Assembly (NCBI GenBank): GCA_002104985.1
Contig: MCGO01000123.1
Coordinates: 55,746 to 119,745 of the forward strand
Length of the DNA stretch: 64,000 nucleotides
Direction of reading: 5' to 3'
From: Rhizoclosmatium globosum
Lineage: Eukaryota > Chytridiomycota > Chytridiomycetes > Chytridiales > Chytriomycetaceae
Under the pieces are notes generated by a model. The model made no database searches, had not been told where the DNA came from, and was given only the letters and a program-made list of their open reading frames with translations. Of this stretch, positions 1 through 11,589 are shown in pieces (position 1 is the first letter of the stretch; the number at the start of each line of letters is the position of its first letter). The position numbers were made by a program, and so were the translations under genes.

Positions 1-168
1 TTAGATTCCTTATTTCCCATGTTCTATGGAATGCGACAGTCGGTTTGGAGGCAAGTGGCTTCGTAGTTGGAGATTGGATAAAAAGTTGATGTATGAAGAT
101 TCTAATCAAGAAAACTAAAACATTTACCACCCATCAACAAGTATTCCCTTTTCAATATTAATTCCTCC

Positions 169-2687
169 TTATTCCTGCGCTTCTCTCCCTCTAACAGCAA
201 CAACAAGCCTTTCCAAACCCCCAGAAATCAAATCCATCGCGATCAAATCATCTACGACCTTCTTCCTCTGAACATGCAAATACTGATCCATCATAAACCC
301 TAAATCTCTCGCAACAGCCCTCCTCAATTTCTCAGCCTTCACAAAATCAGCACCCGAAAGTCCAGGCTTAAAGTGTCCAACAACAGCATCCACAACTCTC
401 TTCTCTTCAACTCCATTCTGTTTCTGGACTTCACGTTCGGCAACAACACACTGAACCATTAACGGCGCAAGATCATCGTCAGGACTTAGGAAGAGGGCTT
501 CGTAGACTTTGAAAATATTCGCAAAGTTTTGTGGCGACATCTCCGTCATGGCTGTAACGTACACGTTTTGGCCAGTGACAGCGGCTTCAAAGTTGGGGTA
601 TAAGGCTCGGATTTCGGGCTCGTTTCCACGGCTAAAGATAATGTTCAGGGTTTCAATGACGTGAAGTTGGCTGGAAAGGTCGCCCTGTGAATCAGCTAAA
701 AGTGTTGTGAGAGGAAGGAAGATTTCTCCTTCGGAGCCGACAACGTCTCTGCATACAACTGCTTAGTTCCATCACCCAAGTCATAATAAGATCATACCGG
801 AAATGTTCAGGAGTTGCATCTCGATCCACCGCGTTTCTCAATACATGACACGCTTCTTTTCGGACCTTCATATCTCTACTCCCCAACAAATCATGAACGT
901 GTCTAAAGAGTCCAACAGTATGTACAGCCTGTTTTTGGCTCGTTGTTCCAGCGGTAATATTCGACAAACAATGGAGGACTTCAGCAATAACGGCTGGTTG
1001 GTGGTTGTAAGCAACTGAAAGAATTTTCTTGATAGATTCCAGTATTCCGGCGTCGATGAGAACCTTATTGTCGAATTTAGCCTCTGGCTGAAACGTTGGT
1101 TGAACGGCTCAAGTATCATACCTGTGTGTGTGATGGATCCAAGTCTCCAGAGATGTTCGTCATGCACCGAAGTACCGGCGTCTGTACCGACAAACGAGGG
1201 CTATTACTAAAAACACAGTATACAATGAGTGGTTAGACTTTGCATTACAACGGCCGGTGAACTCACATTCCTTGAACCAACTTGCGAATCAAATCAAGAC
1301 GAATCAACTGCTCACATCCAGAATTCTTTGCATGAAAGATTCTCGACATGGCCCAAATAGCTTCCGACAAGACATCCTGATCGTCAAACCGCAACACAGT
1401 CTCTTGAATGACCTCAAAACACGGCTCGACCTATTGGTTTTTTCAAACGTTATTTTTATGTTATGGAAAAACGACACCAACAGACCTGCTTCCAATCCTT
1501 ATTGTCCCATCGACAGAGATTCGCAATAACCCAACATACAACATGACGTGCTTGAATATCCTTTTTACGGTCATAGCAAATTCTGTATGGAATAGCAAGG
1601 AGCGGCTGAATGATTCCATGATCAAGAAGTAACTGCGTGTATTCTTTACAGTCTCCAGCAATATTTCCAAGAGCCCAAGCGGCCTGAACACGAACTTGAT
1701 CGGTTTCAGATGTGAGGAGCGCAATGAGAGGTGGAATGAAATCTGAATTAACGACTGCAGAGGTATGACCAGAGTTTCCAGCAGCAATGTTCGTGAGAAT
1801 CCAGCATGCTTCATACTAAACGTGCTTTATGTCAGCGTCAGGTCCAACAAAAACGAAGAGAGGACTCCGAACCTGAATATGAGAAGTAGACGAAATCAAA
1901 AGATCGCGAATTCTAGGAAGTACATTGAGATCCAACACGCGTTCAGTCTTATCCGGGATTTCATCTGTTGACAATGTCAAGAACCCCTCCACCACTACAT
2001 CCAAAACGAAAAGCCAGCAACTCACCAACACACATATATCTTCTAATCTGCTTCATAGCATTCAAGACGTAATCTAGGACATGATGATTCAAGGCCGACA
2101 CGATTCGTTGAGCATGGGTTGGAAGCTGAATCCCGCCCAAAAACATAGATGCTTTAGCTGCGATGTCATTGTATACTCAAAAAGACTTACCAGGAATCTG
2201 ATAGCACTAGGGTCGTTTGGTAGGTAAAGAGAATCTTCGGGATTCGAGTTTGCAACCGCGTTTTCATCAATTCCGACATTGAGGAGTTTTCTGTTGATTG
2301 TATCCAGTTCGTTATCCACGTCGATGCCCTTCTTTCTTGGCCTATCATGCATAATGAGTTAGATATTGTGAGCTGTGTGTGAGAATGTAGACGAGTGGGT
2401 GTATACTCTGGCTATCCCACCACACTTCAATACTAAGCCACTCACTTTGCTTTTGCCATCGGACCTCTGTGACTTCGTTCTGAGTTGAGCTTTTGAATTA
2501 AACGCTCGGCTGTTTCAATTTCTTCGTTGTCTTCGTCGTCATCGCTTTCTTCACTTCGAACTGGTTTTGCCGGGAATGAATAAACTTGGTTTTTGAGTGG
2601 AGATGTCTGGAAAAGGTCTAAATTGGATTCTCCAGTTGCGAGTGTCGCAGCGGACGACGTTGAGCTGAGTGGTGCCACGAAGGACAT
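169..2687 (-). CDS. Importin-alpha-like armadillo-repeat protein
   Basis: Multi-exon gene read on the minus strand. The start is the ATG at 2687 (MSFVAPL...); the stop lies at 169. After a Ser-rich and acidic N-terminus (EESDDDEDNEE) comes a series of alpha-helical ARM repeats. The most telling stretch is near 1630-1800, which reads EACWILTNIAAGNSGHT and then AAWALGNIAGD, the paired signature of karyopherin-alpha ARM repeats; further repeats follow (NLCRW, SEAIWAMSRI, LHCLSNITAG). Karyopherin-alpha bridges nuclear-localisation signals to importin-beta for nuclear import. I see no clear basic importin-beta-binding domain, only a PRKK near the second exon, so it could be a divergent ARM protein rather than the canonical adaptor. 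Exon joins were only partly checked. Confidence 0.7.
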
Positions 2688-2794
2688 TTGACGTGTGTTG
2701 TTTTTGGGGTCTGTTCTTTGAAAATTGTCCAGAGGGAGGGAAAGAAGAAGGGAACGAACAAGTTTATATGCAATATTATCAATTATCATTATGT

Positions 2795-5321
2795 TCAAAG
2801 CTGGAATTGCTGGTTGCTTTTTGTCGCACTGGATGTTGTGGTGGGCATTCCAGGAAGCCCCAGCAGGACACCCATGCCTGGGCTGTATTCACCCGACCCT
2901 CCCAAAGGAAGCATATTGATTCCAGGTCCGAGCATCAGAGAACCTCCCTCCTTGAAAGGAATGAAAGCCGACCTTGTACCACTTGCTTCTGTGACAGGAA
3001 CGTAACCAAATCCCCACATTTGATTTTGACCTTGTGACTGAAGAGCAGGTACATCTTTTGAGTTTAAAGTAACTGAAGAATCGGATATTGATCCTGGATT
3101 GCTGAAATTGAGCCAGTCCGACGACGAGAATCCAAGTAGTGGCGTGAAAATGCCTTTCGTTGTCACAGAATCCTGTTTAGGTACATTCGTTCCAGAACTT
3201 GCTTGTGACTGATTTTGTTGTTCCGTGATTTGCTGGTAGTAAAGTTTCTGGAGTAACTCTTGTTGCTGCTGCAATTGTTCCAATTGTTCCGGCTGAAGCT
3301 GAATAAACTGAAACTGTTCTTGCAGAGCTCCCGTTGGAAGAACATTTCCATTACCAACAATATCGTCAACTAGCCGTTCTTTGCCCTTGATCGATCCTGA
3401 CCGCTTCCGCTTATTCGCCATACGTGTATTGTGACTCGGTGCAAGAATATCGTCTTCATCCTCCTCTGGAATCGCAGGTGGAATCGATCCTCCAACATTA
3501 AACAAGAACGAAAGACTTCCACTCTTCAGCAAAGACGGTGGACACGCTGTCGTTGCTTCTCCACTTCCCCCTGAATTCGAACCAGCACTTGCAAGTTGCA
3601 ACGCCATCAACTGCAACTCCTTCTGCTGCAAAAAAGCCCATTGCAACGGACTCGCCCCTCCACCAGCTCCAGCCCCAGCATCAACAGTCCCACAAACAGG
3701 ACTCTGGACCTTATCCAATCCATCCAAAATATCACTCTCAACTTTCCTACAACCCCCCTGCGGAACCCAAACCCCGACAATCGGCGTCCCAGAAACCCCA
3801 CCACCACCCTCCGTAAACACCCCTCCAGCCCCAGTCGACGCCGCCGAAGACGGAAACAACCCACCAAGACTCGGCGTCCCAAGCCCCAACTGCGCAAGCA
3901 ACTGCCCGTTACTCAACTGACTCTGCAACGTCGGGTGAAACAAGCTCCCCAGACTCAACTGCCGTTGCGTCGTCGACGCCGCTTCCTTCTGTCCAGGAGT
4001 TACAGGCGTTCCACCTTGAACCACGGGCGACGTCTGTCCAGAGTCTCCTCTTCGCGGGCGTTTTTTCGTCGGTGTAGAGGAAGCCGCGTCGGTCGTTGGA
4101 GGGGAGAGGAACGCGTCTGTAGGGGAGAGAGGGACTTGAACGGGAAGGTAGAGCATTTGGTAGCCGACTGGGAAAGTTGATGATGTGCTTGTTGCGCTGT
4201 ATGGGGTGTATTCTTGGGTTTCGTGCTGGAGGTGGTCGGACGGAGTTGATGTGTCAATGCATGGGGGTAATGAGGCGTGAGGGATGATGGAAGAAGAGGG
4301 AGCTGAAGTAGGTTGTGGTGTTGATGATTGATTTGATTGGACGGGTGTGACTGGGCTTGGTGCTTGAGTTGCTTTGCGTCTTGGTGTCTGTCGCGGAGCA
4401 GGTTTCTGTTGTAGCCATGTTACAAGAAGAAGTAATTTCGGGGGTCGCCCATACCTTAGTGTCTCTGACTTCCTTTGCATTCAACTTTGGAGTATTCCTA
4501 GATGCTCCACCTTTCTTCGAACCAATCACCTTCTCACTCATCATAGGTGAAACCTCACTAATGCTTTCCAGAACACTATTCCCACTCAAACCAACAAAAC
4601 TCCCCGTAAATGACGAACTAGATTCTCCTCGATACAATCCATTCAAATCTTGCATATGAGTCTGACTATTAACGCCACCACCCAACCCCGCCAGTTCCGC
4701 CTCCCAATCCAAACCATCATCCTGCTGACGATACGCGTGTTGAGATACTTCCGTCATGGGAGGAGCCACAGGCTCGTACCGCTTTCCATGATTCTCCACG
4801 AACCGATTTTGACAAAAGTCTTGGACTTTGGCTTTGATTTTCTCAGCAAGACGTGCTTTTAAGCTGTTTGAGGCGGCAGATGGGACCGGTGTCACGGGTG
4901 TATTAGCCGATGCACCGTTTCGGATTCCTTTGTTCGCGATATTCTTGAATGAGATACTGACGAGAGTTTTCTTTTCTGGGCCTGGAGTTGATGTGTCCTT
5001 TTTGGGTGTTGTTTTCTTTGGAGCCGATGTTCGTTTTGAGGATGGAGCAGAGCTGTAGCTGTATCGCTTGAATGGTTCGGAGGATGAATGTGGAATGGAT
5101 GGAATTTGGGAGTGGATGTTTCCTGAATTAGCAACACTCAAGGCAAGCTCTTGAGTGAATGTGGAGAATGGATTGAAATCTTGATTTGGAGAGTATTGCT
5201 GGACAGCTTGGAGGAATGCCATTTGGTCTTGCTGTTGCTGGGCTGTCAGATTGTCCCAGGGAAGCTGAAGCTGTTCTGCCACATCAAGTTGGGCGGGAAT
5301 AGAAAAGTCTGTGGCTTCCAT
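2795..5321 (-). CDS. Low-complexity Q/S/P-rich protein of unknown function
   Basis: Two exons on the minus strand: 5321-4455 and 4405-2795, joined over a 49-nt GT-AG intron (4406-4454), giving about 825 residues. The ATG at 5321 opens MEATDFSIPAQ. The N-terminal half carries a small ordered-looking helix (LKARLAEKIKAKVQDFCQ, about residues 150-170) and a short DWEAELAGLGG segment. The C-terminal half is dominated by Gln runs (EQLEQLQQQQELLQKL), Pro/Ser tracts and a basic RMANKRKRSGSIKGK patch that looks like a nuclear signal. I do not recognise the family. Composition resembles a transcriptional co-activator or scaffold, which is inference only. It lies 107 bp upstream of the importin-like start, same strand. 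Confidence 0.75.
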
Positions 5322-5532
5322 TTGCTTCGAAAGGCTGATGTAGGGATAGTAGTATGGTTTGTATAAGGTTCCGAGATGGTTTAGCGAGATTCCTGAACGG
5401 GTGGAGTTGGAGCAGTTCTCTCTGATGGTGGAGAAAAACTGGAACTTCTAGAAGGTTATTCGACACGATATAAGGGGATAACCAATCACATCACCCGTCA
5501 TTTTGTTTCATATTTATTGGGTTAATTACATA

Positions 5533-6271
5533 CTACTCTTCAATAACATCGCCATACTGATTATACTTTCGCTGCTTGATTCCTCCATGATCACGCGTTA
5601 CAGAAACACGTTCAACAATATCTCCATCCAATTCCTTTTCATAGTCTTCAAACGCCTTCACTGCGTCTCCGCTTTGACCAAATGAAGGAGATAGTGGAGC
5701 TTTCCGCAATTGGCCTTGTCCACTAGCAGCACCACCACTGCCCTCTTCACCCAGCACAATAGCAAGCCCATTCTTGCCCCGTGCCGATTCTTCACGCACA
5801 ACTCGCGCAATAAACGAATCGTCCATGGCGAGAACCTTCTTTGCAACATACGAACTACTCACAGAGGCTCCTGCCCAGAACCCAATCATGCTTCCACCTG
5901 CGGCTGTAACTACTCCCTGGATCCGGGTCCATCGCCGAGAACGCGCATACTAAAGCAGTGATTAGGTGAGCGGTATACTACTACAGTCAAGTCAAGTCAT
6001 CAACTCAACTCTGTCTGCAATGAACCCAGCCACTGTCATTGTACCCACTGTCGAATACACAATGGTACGCACTGCCGATTCGAATGCTTCCACTTCAGGT
6101 TTGGTTGGATAGTACCCACGTAGACGAGTAATGATCCTGCAGCCAAACCAGTGAGCTTCGAGTACACCAGCCACACTCTCTCACTCACCTTCCATAAACT
6201 GAGTTAGGATCAGAGACAATCACTTTGTCGAAAGGAGAAGGTTTTCCCACAGTTTGACTTTCGCCACTCAT
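5533..6271 (-). CDS. Small membrane protein, unknown
   Basis: Three exons (6271-6189, 6136-6010, 5949-5533) separated by introns of 52 and 60 nt; the second intron begins GTTGAG, an unusual donor also used at 20521. The product is 208 residues starting MSGESQTVGKPSPFDK. Two hydrophobic segments are visible, VYSTVGTMTVAGFIAD (about 50-65) and GGSMIGFWAGASVSSSYVA (about 85-103), followed by a polar, charged C-terminus. The double-helix hairpin with short flanks distantly recalls OCIA-domain mitochondrial proteins, but no diagnostic motif is clear, so the function stays open. Confidence 0.7.
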
Positions 6272-6608
6272 TTTTTGTCTACTCAAAGTAACATCATCAT
6301 TAATACCTAATTGGGTAAGAGATGCGCGCAGTCATTACCCAACCTCAATTGAAGACTTGTATTTATTGGATATCTAAATGTGGAAAATCCATGTCTTCTT
6401 TACATAGTAGTTCTATGGTCTTTTGAGGTGACTGAAGGAACAATCAGGGGCTAACTAGCAGTTGAAAACGCATGTTAAGAAGATTGTTCATTGATAAAAC
6501 CGTATCGGTTTCCTTTCTTATCATTGCCCCGTCACCTTCAACTTTGGCCACCAAAATCGATCCATCTCACACACCCATTCCCCCATTCCAGAATTCAACG
6601 AAAAAGGC
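6272..6608. other. Intergenic, no gene seen
   Basis: This stretch holds the upstream region of the small membrane protein gene (minus strand) and the 3' flank of the tRNA. No conserved reading frame, tandem repeat or RNA signature was seen. Confidence 0.5.
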
Positions 6609-6680
6609 TGCACACCCCAGGAATCGAACCTGGATTTGCTCGGCCACAACGAGCTGTACTGACCGTTATACGAGGTATGC
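6609..6680 (-). tRNA. tRNA-His (anticodon GTG)
   Basis: Read on the minus strand, a 72-nt cloverleaf. The acceptor arm GCATACC pairs with GGTGTGC. The anticodon stem GCTCG/CGAGC encloses the loop TTGTGGC, giving anticodon GTG. The T arm carries GGTTCGATTCC and the discriminator base is A. No intron and no encoded CCA. The base before G1 is C, so the G-1 that marks eukaryotic tRNA-His would have to be added after transcription, as is usual in eukaryotes. Confidence 0.95.
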
Positions 6681-6929
6681 GGTTGTTCGGTGCAGAACAA
6701 TTAGACCGCTATGTACCTCACTACGCTCTTACATGGCCGGAATAATGAGTTTTGATATCTAAAAAATGGTGAAAGGACACTCCATAACCGTTATCGACCG
6801 CGTTGAAAGGTAGTTCTATTGGGTGGATATTTTTGGGAAATCGATGCTACTTACGGAAAGAAGTTAAATTGTTTTACAGACGTGGTCTATTGTTTAAGAA
6901 TAAAGATAAATAACGAAGAGAAATGCAGT

Positions 6930-9680
6930 TTACGCGTCTTGAAATGATGTTCGATGCGATCCTGGAAACGGCAAGTGCGTCGAAAAAGACTTTGCTCGCT
7001 CTCTGGCTTTCAGGGAATTTTCAAATGACTTTCCATGTGCAGTCTTTGTCATGCCAGAAGCAGAAATAGTTGCAGGCGTAGCGCGCAACATTCGAAACTC
7101 ATCCATTTTCGCTTTGTGTGGAAACTCAACCAAATAGCACGTCTTATTCGCACCAAGCAGCAGCTCGATGTATTCTTCTGTCTTTGATTTCGCGGCAGCG
7201 GTCGTTTTTTCAATAATTTTGATATTGGATTGAGAGAGTGTGTGTGTTCCGTTGTTTCCCTCGCTGAGAATAATGAGAATATCAAGGTCTGGCATGACCA
7301 AAAATACTGCCGTCTTCCAAAGAGAAGTGGGGCGATTGAGCTTAAGACCAGTGTGGAACTAAATCCAAAATGTTTCAACCAAGTGCTCGCAAAAATCAAG
7401 ATTGTTACCATATATGTTTTCACGAGGCCGTCATTTTGATCGATATGAGAGGAGTTCACTTCGCTGCTGTTGTGTGTAATATTCCCATCCTTTTGTCCTC
7501 CACCAAAACCCAGTGCTTTGAAGAACAGAACTACAGGAGTAGCAGTCGCAATCAGGAAGATTGTACAGGAGTCAAACAATAGGCGAACATTGAACATGGC
7601 TTTTGTTTGCTGGGGAATGCCAAAGTTGACGGCCTAAATTTCAATTAGATAAGGAATCACAATCTCTTGCAACGCACCAAATCAAGGACAATAAACAGCG
7701 CGCTAATGGAAATGACAACACCAACTTTCTTGCTCTCGTCAAACTTTTCTGAAGCCTTCCTTGTCATCCAACCCATCCAGATACAGAGCACCAAAAGCAC
7801 CGCATTAAATCCGAAAATACCTCCAAATAATTGTTTGGCAGCATCAACGTTTGTTTCATCCGAGGCACAGGACCATAAAGTATCCGAGGACCCATCAAAC
7901 GTAATAAGACGTGGCTCAACGCCAGCCCCATCCATCGCCTTTCCTGTAAACGCCCCTTCAAATACAGCAACAACGGTACAACAAGCAATCAAAAAATCAT
8001 CCTTCAAGAACCGAGATCGCGCAATTTTCGAGTATCCAAATATAAGAAAGATCCGAATAGCTTTTGCCAAAATCATGCTGAATATCATACCAAACGCGAC
8101 TGCTGGGAGAACTGCGTTCGCGTGACAGACGGAATTCGCAGTAGACAGTCCTTTTGTTAGAATGGCCACAGCTCCAATGAAACATCCAAGGAGAATGTAT
8201 GAGCAACAGAATGGCGAGATGGCCTTCACATCTGGCTCATTCTTTTTCACGACAATAAAAGAGCCAAAGACGATGATAACAAGAGTCGCAATAACGAACA
8301 GAGCAATTTGCACTTTACTCACGAATCCAGGCATGAATAATGGTGTGGGTTCACTGCAATCGTTATTTATAACATTTTGGTATCCATTATTGCAGACGCA
8401 GACTTGATCTGGAGCTTGGAATGGAAGTGGGTCAATACAGTGACCGTGGACACATGGATTTTTATAGCTTCCGTCTATATCAACGTCACAAATTGATTGG
8501 CCGTATATCGGTGTTCCATCTGAATATTTGATAGTTTTTAAGAAGTTTAACGTCTTGAACCCCATGGTTGTATTTGTGAGGGAAGTATAAGTATACTGAT
8601 TGGCATACTACACAGTGCAGGGTAAGTTGTAGGCTACGAACGGAAAAGGGAATTCTTACCTGTGGGCTTTGAAGGAACATCCAAAGAAGCTTCAATGTAC
8701 CAACAATTTCCAAGGGATTACTCGAGATATTTGTTGGATTTAGAACAAAATTCGATATCAATGACAGTGGGTATGCTCCTTTTACAGGCAAATTATATGC
8801 GATTAAGTTAGTCTGGAGTGATGCATTTTGGACAACTGCATCTGGAATTCCAGTCACAGCAATTTTGACAGTATCGCCAGACCAACGAATAAACGATCCG
8901 TCTTTGTGTTGTATCAACGCGGCTTTAACAGTAGAGTCTGACGGTAGCATAGCATCTTGGGCCTCATATTGGTTCAAGTAACCAATAGTATTTGGGATCG
9001 CACCCACCATGACATTTATAGCAGCAGGATTTTTCGCAAGCAGCGAAAATGGAATGGACTGTAAAGTTTGTGGATTCGAATGTGGCGACGGCGATATTCC
9101 ATTCTCAGTGTCCAACTGAATCAAAAACTTTGACAAGTTGACGGAAGACCCTTTGGAAGCTACTTGTCTCACGACACGGATAGAAGCACTGTTATTCGCG
9201 AGGAAAGGATTGTCTTTGACAATCATGGGATCATTCCATTTCTGAATCTTTCCATCAAAGATTCGCGGAAAGGCTTTTCTGCTCAACTTTAACGTGTCAG
9301 AATACCCTGGGAGATTGTACGCAATAAGTAGGCCTCCCGCAATAGCTGGCAACACGACTATTTTGTCGGAGCCTGCTATGCTTGTTTGTACATCAGTGTC
9401 GCTTCCACCCCAGTTTAAAAGCCCGGATGCAACGGATTGTTGACCTGTTTGAGAGTTTGTCGCGTTGTATGTTGCTTGTACGCCTTCTAGTGATCAAACA
9501 TTAATATAAAGTTGAAGGCGGGAGATGAGGCTTACGATAAAGTTGGTTGAAGTCAGCAACAGCACTGAAATATGGTTGCTGCGGGAACGTCGTTCCACCT
9601 CCTTTAATCACAGTGACAGTACCTTCAACGTAATACACCAGCAAAGTAACGACCAGAATGGCCAAACAGTTGACAATCAT
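6930..9680 (-). CDS. Chimeric receptor: PstS-like domain + EGF-like segment + class C 7TM
   Basis: Five exons (9680-9536, 9486-8660, 8607-7678, 7633-7409, 7358-6930) with introns of 44-52 nt give an open frame of 851 residues. A signal peptide (MIVNCLAILVVTLLVYYVEG) is followed by GGGTTFPQQPYFSAVADF and ASGLLNWGGSDTD, the opening and ligand-loop pattern of PstS phosphate-binding proteins; the fold continues to about residue 335 (LLWMFLQSPQYANQY). A Cys-rich EGF-like stretch follows at about 363-408 (NPCVHGHC, VCVCNNGYQ). Seven membrane helices run from about 423 to 670 and include NEPDVKAISPFCCSYILLGC, typical of GABA-B/metabotropic (7TM_3) receptors. A polar tail of about 180 residues ends the protein. 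It would sit in the plasma membrane with the binding domain outside. Ligand identity (phosphate) is inferred from the domain only. It is divergent from the TIR gene at 9950. Confidence 0.88.
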
Positions 9681-9949
9681 GCAAGGCGATTTCAAACAAA
9701 TAATCTGTAAATCTTAGCCAACAAATTTCTAAGCGACGCAATCATTGTTAGGACTTGAAAGTAATCGAAAATTCAAATATTAAGCGTCTCTAGAATTGTA
9801 GAAGTGAAACAAGGTACATTGATAACCGACAATCTCTTCCTTATTAACGCATAGAACAGTTGAATTTAAGTACTCTTCTATTCATGGCCTTTCTTTTTTC
9901 ACTCAAGTATTGTCTCAGTATTACATCTACTTTTTAACCTTCAAACCAA
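9681..9949. promoter_or_regulatory. Divergent promoter region between receptor and first TIR gene
   Basis: The 269 bp separate two outward-facing start codons (9680 minus, 9950 plus), so both promoters must lie here. The stretch is AT-rich; no specific operator was identified. Confidence 0.45.
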
Positions 9950-11541
9950 ATGTCGATTTCCCTGCCTGCTGGTTTCAAGTACCATGCCATCATGTCCTAC
10001 TCGTAAGCACACATCCGTACCTAACAATTGGTTAACACCCGTTACAGATGGGTCCAAAAGCCGATCGTGGTTGAGATCCACAACTTCCTCACTGCAAACG
10101 GCCTCAAGCTGTGGCGGGATGATCGCCAGGTAACCGGCAGTGTCGACGGAAGCATCGTCGAAGGAATCCAGGACTCCAAACTAATGCTTGTGTGCATGTC
10201 AAGGGACTATGAGGTATCTCCCGCCATCTCCACCTTCGGTTTCAGTCAATTTAAACAACATCCATCCTCTGACAGCAATCCGAAAGCGCCCAAAAGGAAC
10301 TCAACTTTGCCGAAAGCGAAAAGAAGCCTCTGATTCAGATCCGGTTGGACAACGGACCATACCCAAAGACAAAGTTCAAAGTTGGATCTGATGACTCGCT
10401 GTACTTTGACTTTACGGATTTGAGCAAGAAGGAAGCGACAATGGGAGCCCTGTTTAAGGAGATTATTAGGACAATTGGTGTTTCGGCGGATCAGGCTGAT
10501 GTGGATCCTGCTACTGCTCAAGACGTCTTTCAGAATGCATTGGCAGGCGACGCTAATGCGATGGAAATCGTTGCTTCAAACTTTTACTTTGAGCGGGAGT
10601 TTAAGAAAGCGTTTGAATGGTTTTCTAGAGCTGCGTCGTTGGGCAACCTTAAGGCAGAATACAATGTAAGACTAATCACCTTTAACCTTGCTCCACTTAT
10701 CTCACCCACTTAATTCAAGCTTGCTGTAATGTATAAACTTGGGAGAGGTACAAAGCAAGACATGAGCCTTGCAATCAACTGGTTCACAAAAGCAGCGAAC
10801 AAAGGACACGCAGATTCGCAAGTCAACCTTGCTTATATTTATGAAAGTGGATTGGGAGGAATCCCGGTCGATCTCAGACGTTGCGCTTACTGGAGAGAAA
10901 TGGCAGCTAAGCAGGGAAATGCGGATGCACAGTGTGCGTTGGGATACATGTATCAAGAGGGACAGGGAGCTGAGCAGAGTGAAGAAAAGGCAGTCGAGTG
11001 GTATCTCCGAAGTGCCAGACAAGGGAATGCTGTAGCCCAAAACAACTTGGGACAGTGCTACAAATATGGCTGGGGAGTTGAAAAAGATTTGCAACGAGCA
11101 TGTGAATGGTTTGGTAAAGCTGCAAACACAGGATACGTGGATGCAATGAACTCATTAGGCGAGATTTACAAAACGTTGGAGGACTTTTCTCGAGCAATCA
11201 AGTGGTTTCAAAGGGCGGCAAACGAAGGAAATATGTACGCACAGTATAACCTTGGAACCATGTACGAGAATGGTTTGGGAACTACAAAGGTGATTTGTTT
11301 TGGTGATATTTCCCAACTCAAATAACACAACAAACTATAGGATTTCAAACAAGCATTAGAGTTTTACACCAAGAGTGCCCAGCAGGGTAACCCATCTGCT
11401 CAGTATGCTGAGGGAACTCTATACCGTGATGGTCTTGGTGTAAAACAAGATAGGGAACGAGCTCGTAGGCTATTTACACTTGCAGCTGAAGGAGGAGATG
11501 AGGATGCGCAGATGGCGCTAGAGATTTTTGATTTGTTTTGA
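9950..11541 (+). CDS. TIR-domain protein with Sel1 repeats, copy 1
   Basis: Five exons (9950-10002, 10048-10213, 10276-10665, 10720-11289, 11341-11541) give 459 residues. The TIR domain covers about 8-110: KYHAIMSYS (beta-A strand, box 1 position), LKLWRDD, VEGIQDSKLMLVCMS, then SAQKELNFAES with Glu81 at the position of the NADase catalytic Glu of TIR enzymes. About eight Sel1-like repeats follow (for example NLGQCYKYGWGVEKDLQRA), forming an alpha-solenoid to the C-terminus. No signal peptide or membrane segment is present, so it is probably cytosolic. TIR domains either assemble signalling complexes or cleave NAD+; Sel1 solenoids bind partners. Partner and trigger are unknown. A close paralog starts 48 bp downstream. 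Confidence 0.9.
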
Positions 11542-11589
11542 TAATTAGAATCAACTTATCATTATTTCAACTTGTTTTCAAATCGACAA

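Noticed and set aside
3596..4180. Long plus-strand open frame, Arg/Pro/Ser-rich, opposite the Q/S/P-rich gene
   Set aside because: Its composition mirrors the codon use of the minus-strand gene, it has no domain and overlaps that gene fully. It is an antisense shadow.
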